Source: Euryodendron excelsum
Lineage: Eukaryota; Streptophyta; Magnoliopsida; Ericales; Pentaphylacaceae
DNA: 64,000 nucleotides
Direction of reading: 5' to 3'
NCBI GenBank assembly: GCA_033060915.1
Contig: CM065392.1
Location: 12,360,001-12,424,000, forward strand
The position numbers and the translations under genes are program-made. Of this stretch, positions 60,940 to 64,000 are shown piece by piece. The notes below the pieces were generated by a model, which made no database searches, was not told the DNA's origin, and saw nothing but the letters and a program-made list of their open reading frames with translations. Positions within the stretch are counted from its first letter, which is position 1. Each line of letters begins with the position of its first letter.

Positions 60940-62363
60940 TGTTGGCCCAAAGGTAACCCAAGATTTGGGGGGGGGGGTGAATTGGGTTTTACAAAAATTA
61001 AAGTAGCGAAGATTAATTCAAATTAATCTAATCAATGGAACAGTATTTCAAGATGTATGCAATACAATGTAAACAATAATGAAATGAAAACAGAGCACAA
61101 AGAAAGCACACCAAGAATTACCGAGGTTCAACCATAACTTGTGGTCTACGTCCTCACCCCAAGATCCCCTTGAAGTCTTCTTCCACTATGCAATCTCTAA
61201 TTACAAAGTAAATGTTGATTTCCAAAGTGCTCAACTCACTTTTACACAAGAACTTCTTTCTAAGTTCTTTCGGCCACCAACTAGTTTTGTCCAAGATCCA
61301 CTTCAACTTATAAGTGTTTTTATTTTATAAGAGAATACTCCAACTCTCACTTATAAGAGTATGAAAGATATACAAACAAAATACAAACTCTCTATGAAGA
61401 GTAGATGGGAATTGAATAGCTCACTAACTACCAACTTGACGACAAATAGAATTTTTAGATTCTTTAGCTCAATCAATCAATGAATGTTGTATCTCTTGTC
61501 TATAAATGTAATTGGAGGTTTATATATAAAGCTTTGAATTGATCTCACCCGTTGGAGGTCGTTGGAGGTTCATTAAATGCGCGCCCAGTTCAATATAACG
61601 TTTAAAAATATAGCAGTTAGTCCCTAGGTGTCGGCACTTGACTTCCATGTGTCAACACATCAAGTCTGCATTCTCTAGATTTTGTCCACTATTTTCATGT
61701 GTTTACACATCAAACCCATGTGTCGACACATCACCTAGAAAATGTCCTTTATGCTTTCCTTAATCAATTTAGCCTCAGATAATCTGGGAATGTTTAAGGG
61801 ATCTTCTCTTTGAGGTATGATAATAATTTAAAGTCTGCAATTCATTGTGATAATGTAAGAACGTCTTCAATTCAATTTGGATTTAATACAATTTTGTTTC
61901 TTCTAAATCTTCTCTTAGATTCTTCAAGAAGTCTTTGCACACATGATGAATTCTTCATTTGAATCACCTTCAATCTCTTCGAGTTCAAGTCACCTTCATT
62001 GAGTCTTTAGAATCTTGATGAAGTCTACTTTTTAAGCACTGTTCATACGTATCAACTTTCTTGAATCTTCACAGCAATCCTATTTATAGAGACCTTATAA
62101 TCATGATAAATTCTCTTTTTGAATACCTTCAATCTCTTTGAATGCAAACCATCTGTTTGAAGTTTGAATGGGTGCAATTGCTTTGTTTTGGTGCATGACT
62201 CAACTTTTGGTGCATTGCTTGAACTTGTAAATGTTGTGCATCCATTTTGATATGAATTAGACTTTAAGTCTAAATTATAATCCTTAATCTGCACACTAAT
62301 TAAATATATTAGTAAACTAACATAAGGTTTAATTATCATCAAAATCAAGGCGTAGAGTCAACA
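60940..62363 (-). mobile_element. 5' LTR of K
   Basis: 1424 bp, from TGTTGACTC (minus strand, 62363) to the GGGCCAACA end at 60940. A TATA-like run TATATATAA lies near 61520-61530 on the minus strand. It is intact and serves as the reference for the pre-insertion state of the other LTR. Confidence 0.85.
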
Positions 62364-62788
62364 AAGAGGAGTCGACGAAAGTTGAGAGCAAGAATCCTTT
62401 AAAGAAAACCATTGCCTTTAGTGAGGATGTTCTTTTTTTTGATTTGGGAATTCACATGGGAAAGGAGGATATTAATGGTATAGAGGGTATTCCTAACATT
62501 TCTATGGGTCATGAGATCCATACTTTTACACCTCTAGCACCTAATCCTCATATCTCGAAGCCTTTGGAGATTCATGCCCTAACATTAGAACTGAATGTCA
62601 TTCACCTTATCAAACAACTAGTGGAAGAGAAAGATAAAGTGGTTCATGACTTGAGCTCACTTGGCACTTTTGTGCAAGATCATTTTACCCTCTTTACCTT
62701 CTATAACCCTTTCTATCCTTGCGTGCTTCATTGCTATATCATTGAGTTCAACAAAGATGTTGAAATTATCTATTATTATGTTTGTTGA
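62364..62788 (+). pseudogene. Gag-like open frame of element F, part 2
   Basis: It continues the F reading frame after K. The listed start at 62444 is TTG, and the frame is open upstream to the K junction. Residues include ALTLELNVIHLIKQLVEEKD, a possible amphipathic helix, and FYNPFYPCVLHCY, ending at 62788. The family is not recognised; position and context suggest the C-terminal part of the F protein. Confidence 0.4.
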
Positions 62789-63871
62789 ACTCTTCATAAG
62801 TTTCAAGAGTGGATCTAAAAGATGATACCAAATTTTCACTTAGGGTATTGGGTGATCCTTTCTCCAATGTTGTGTAGGAGTAGGAGTAGTTTAGCTAGTT
62901 TTTGCTCTTGTTTTGTTAGTGGTTAGTTGAGTGTTTAGGTAGTTTGTAGCTTTAGTCGGGGGGTGCATTAGGCACCCTAGCTCCTCTTCCTTCACCATTT
63001 CATTTTATTACATGCTTTGTCTTCATGCATTAAGGATAATGCATCATTCTAGTTGCTTTTGGGGGGAGGGGGGGTGTGGGGAAGAGAGTAGTTATAGAGG
63101 CTCTTAACCTCAATTTTTGCTTTTATTTTGTTAATTTTTTGAGAAATTTTTTAAAATTTTGAGTCCATTCTAATAACTTCCTTTAGTTAGAGATAGAGTT
63201 TAGATACTATCTATTCATGCATATATTCCATTACTTGTATCTAAAACTCTATTATTCATGGTGGATATCATTTTTAAGCTTTATTGTATATATCTCTTGT
63301 CATATTTCAAGCTCTTTGTGGTATGTTGATGACTCTCAGGTGCTAGATTGTATGGCTATGCATCAATCAATTGAGATCTTTGGTAAAAGTTAAAATATCG
63401 TCTAGTTCTGGCATTTTACTTGGTTATCATTAGCATGTCTTTCCATACTTTACATGCCATCTCTTTGTAATCCATGGTGAATGTGTTGATACTTTAGATG
63501 TAGGACCATAACATATTTATGAGATTCAATTTTTAATTTTTGAATGGTTAGAGTGTTGCATGTCTTATATTCATAGTACGATGAACACTTCACTCTTTGA
63601 TTTTGATGTTTTGGGGGATGTTATCTTTAATATACATTAGTAAGGGGATTTCACTCATTGCAAATCATGGATGTAACTTCTTTGTATTAGTTTGTGCATT
63701 TGTAACCTTATTACAGTGGAGATCTTAATCTTATGAGCTTTAGAGATTTATGCCTTCTTTGAGGAGAGTTTTCATTTACTTAATAAGATTTCTATTGATC
63801 CTTATCATTTTTAATGACTTCATTACATTTGCATTTGGCTTATTTGTTTTATATTGATTCACATTGTTGAC
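62789..63871 (+). other. Non-coding interior of F with a G-rich tract
   Basis: TAAGGATAATGCATCATTCTA at about 63030-63050 is followed by a run of G with GGGGGGAGGGGGGG near 63060-63075. Athila-group elements have a similar AAGGACAATGC phrase plus a G-rich polypurine-like tract in this place. No ORF was seen beyond it. Confidence 0.5.
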
Positions 63872-64000
63872 TATTAGGGATTTATACTAAAAGACATGCA
63901 TTATGTAATGGCTTGAGTATTTATTAGTAAATTAGTTATTTTACTTTAATAAGAATTTGTGTGAGTAATGTTTATCTTACGTTATTTATTTAATGATTAT
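63872..64000 (+). mobile_element. 5' end of a second D-family LTR, cut by the window end
   Basis: TATTAGGGATTTATACT and TAAAAGACATGC onward match 28310-28438 base for base with about a dozen changes. The first bases have decayed from TGTTGGG. Confidence 0.75.

Larger units (their letters stand above)
41776..62363 (-). mobile_element. Element K: copia retrotransposon, SIRE/Maximus-like, inside F
   Basis: It is bounded by a perfect duplication AAGAG (41771-41775 and 62364-62368). It is read right to left: 5' LTR 60940-62363, primer site, gag, protease, integrase, reverse transcriptase, RNase H, envelope-like ORF, polypurine tract, 3' LTR 41776-48454. The order PR-INT-RT-RH is copia order. An envelope-like frame after pol is typical of the SIRE/Maximus group. 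Two foreign LTRs, G and H, were inserted later. Every pol domain carries stops or frameshifts, so K is dead. Without G and H it is about 10.3 kb. Confidence 0.85.
24753..63871 (+). mobile_element. Element F: Athila-like LTR retrotransposon hosting the nest
   Basis: A 5' LTR (start uncertain, about 24753-26015) with a TATA box is followed by a primer site at 26021. The internal region is split into 26016-26423, 40854-41775 and from 62364 on. The break points are the ends of insertions C and K, each with target duplications, so these pieces were once continuous. The interior holds broken gag-like frames but no pol that I can see. F therefore looks like a non-autonomous (LARD-type) relative of Athila. 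Its 3' LTR is not in the window, or is beyond the D-type insertion at 63872. Confidence 0.65.

Overview
This is plant nuclear DNA, probably from an angiosperm (eudicot-like). It is AT-rich, full of microsatellites, and made almost entirely of LTR retrotransposons inserted into one another. I found no intact host gene, no tRNA or rRNA gene, and nothing prokaryotic. The best host-gene remnant is the 3' end of a dihydroorotase pseudogene at about 5170-6269.

Layout. Positions 1-675 hold the 3' part of an LTR (family D). From 676 to 12717 lies old decayed sequence: a copia-type 3' LTR, a copia gag relic, the dihydroorotase pseudogene, a foldback MITE, two tRNA-like SINE fragments and an LTR relic. 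Element A (12718-19713) is a very long solo LTR of Tat/Ogre type, interrupted by a copia-like solo LTR (13027-15148). From 19714 to about 24750 the sequence is AT-rich and intergenic, with a 75-nt poly(C) run. From about 24753 to the right edge, everything sits inside one Athila-like element, F. F carries two stacks of insertions. Stack 1 is C (26424-40853) containing E (27445-37191), containing D (28310-35099), containing B (28864-34344). Stack 2 is a copia element K on the minus strand (41776-62363), containing solo LTRs G (minus, 42261-47530) and H (49176-54211). The boundaries rest on TG..CA-type ends (E's first G is mutated) and 5-bp target-site duplications read directly: ATTAG, GAATG, GTTAT/GTTGT, GTTCC, ACCAT/GCCAT, CATTA, AAGAG, ACTAC/ATTAC and AGGGG. 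F also receives a second D-type LTR at 63872, cut by the window end.

Function. K is the only element with a recognisable polyprotein: degenerate gag, protease, integrase, reverse transcriptase and RNase H, followed by an envelope-like ORF as in the SIRE/Maximus group. It has a tRNA primer site and a polypurine tract. F keeps a primer site resembling tRNA-Asp and broken gag-like reading frames. The five Tat/Ogre-type elements A, B, C, G and H are single LTRs of roughly 4.7-5.5 kb, each with a TATA box.

The most interesting signal is in the promoter half of those five LTRs. Palindromes are maintained while their sequence changes. A 59-bp module of three adjacent palindromes lies just upstream of the TATA box. 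Tandem units have stem arms that covary. The tandem units in B and H also carry repeated CTCTAACGG, which closely matches the plant M-phase MSA/MYB3R site. A telo-box cluster follows the TATA box in B, G and H.
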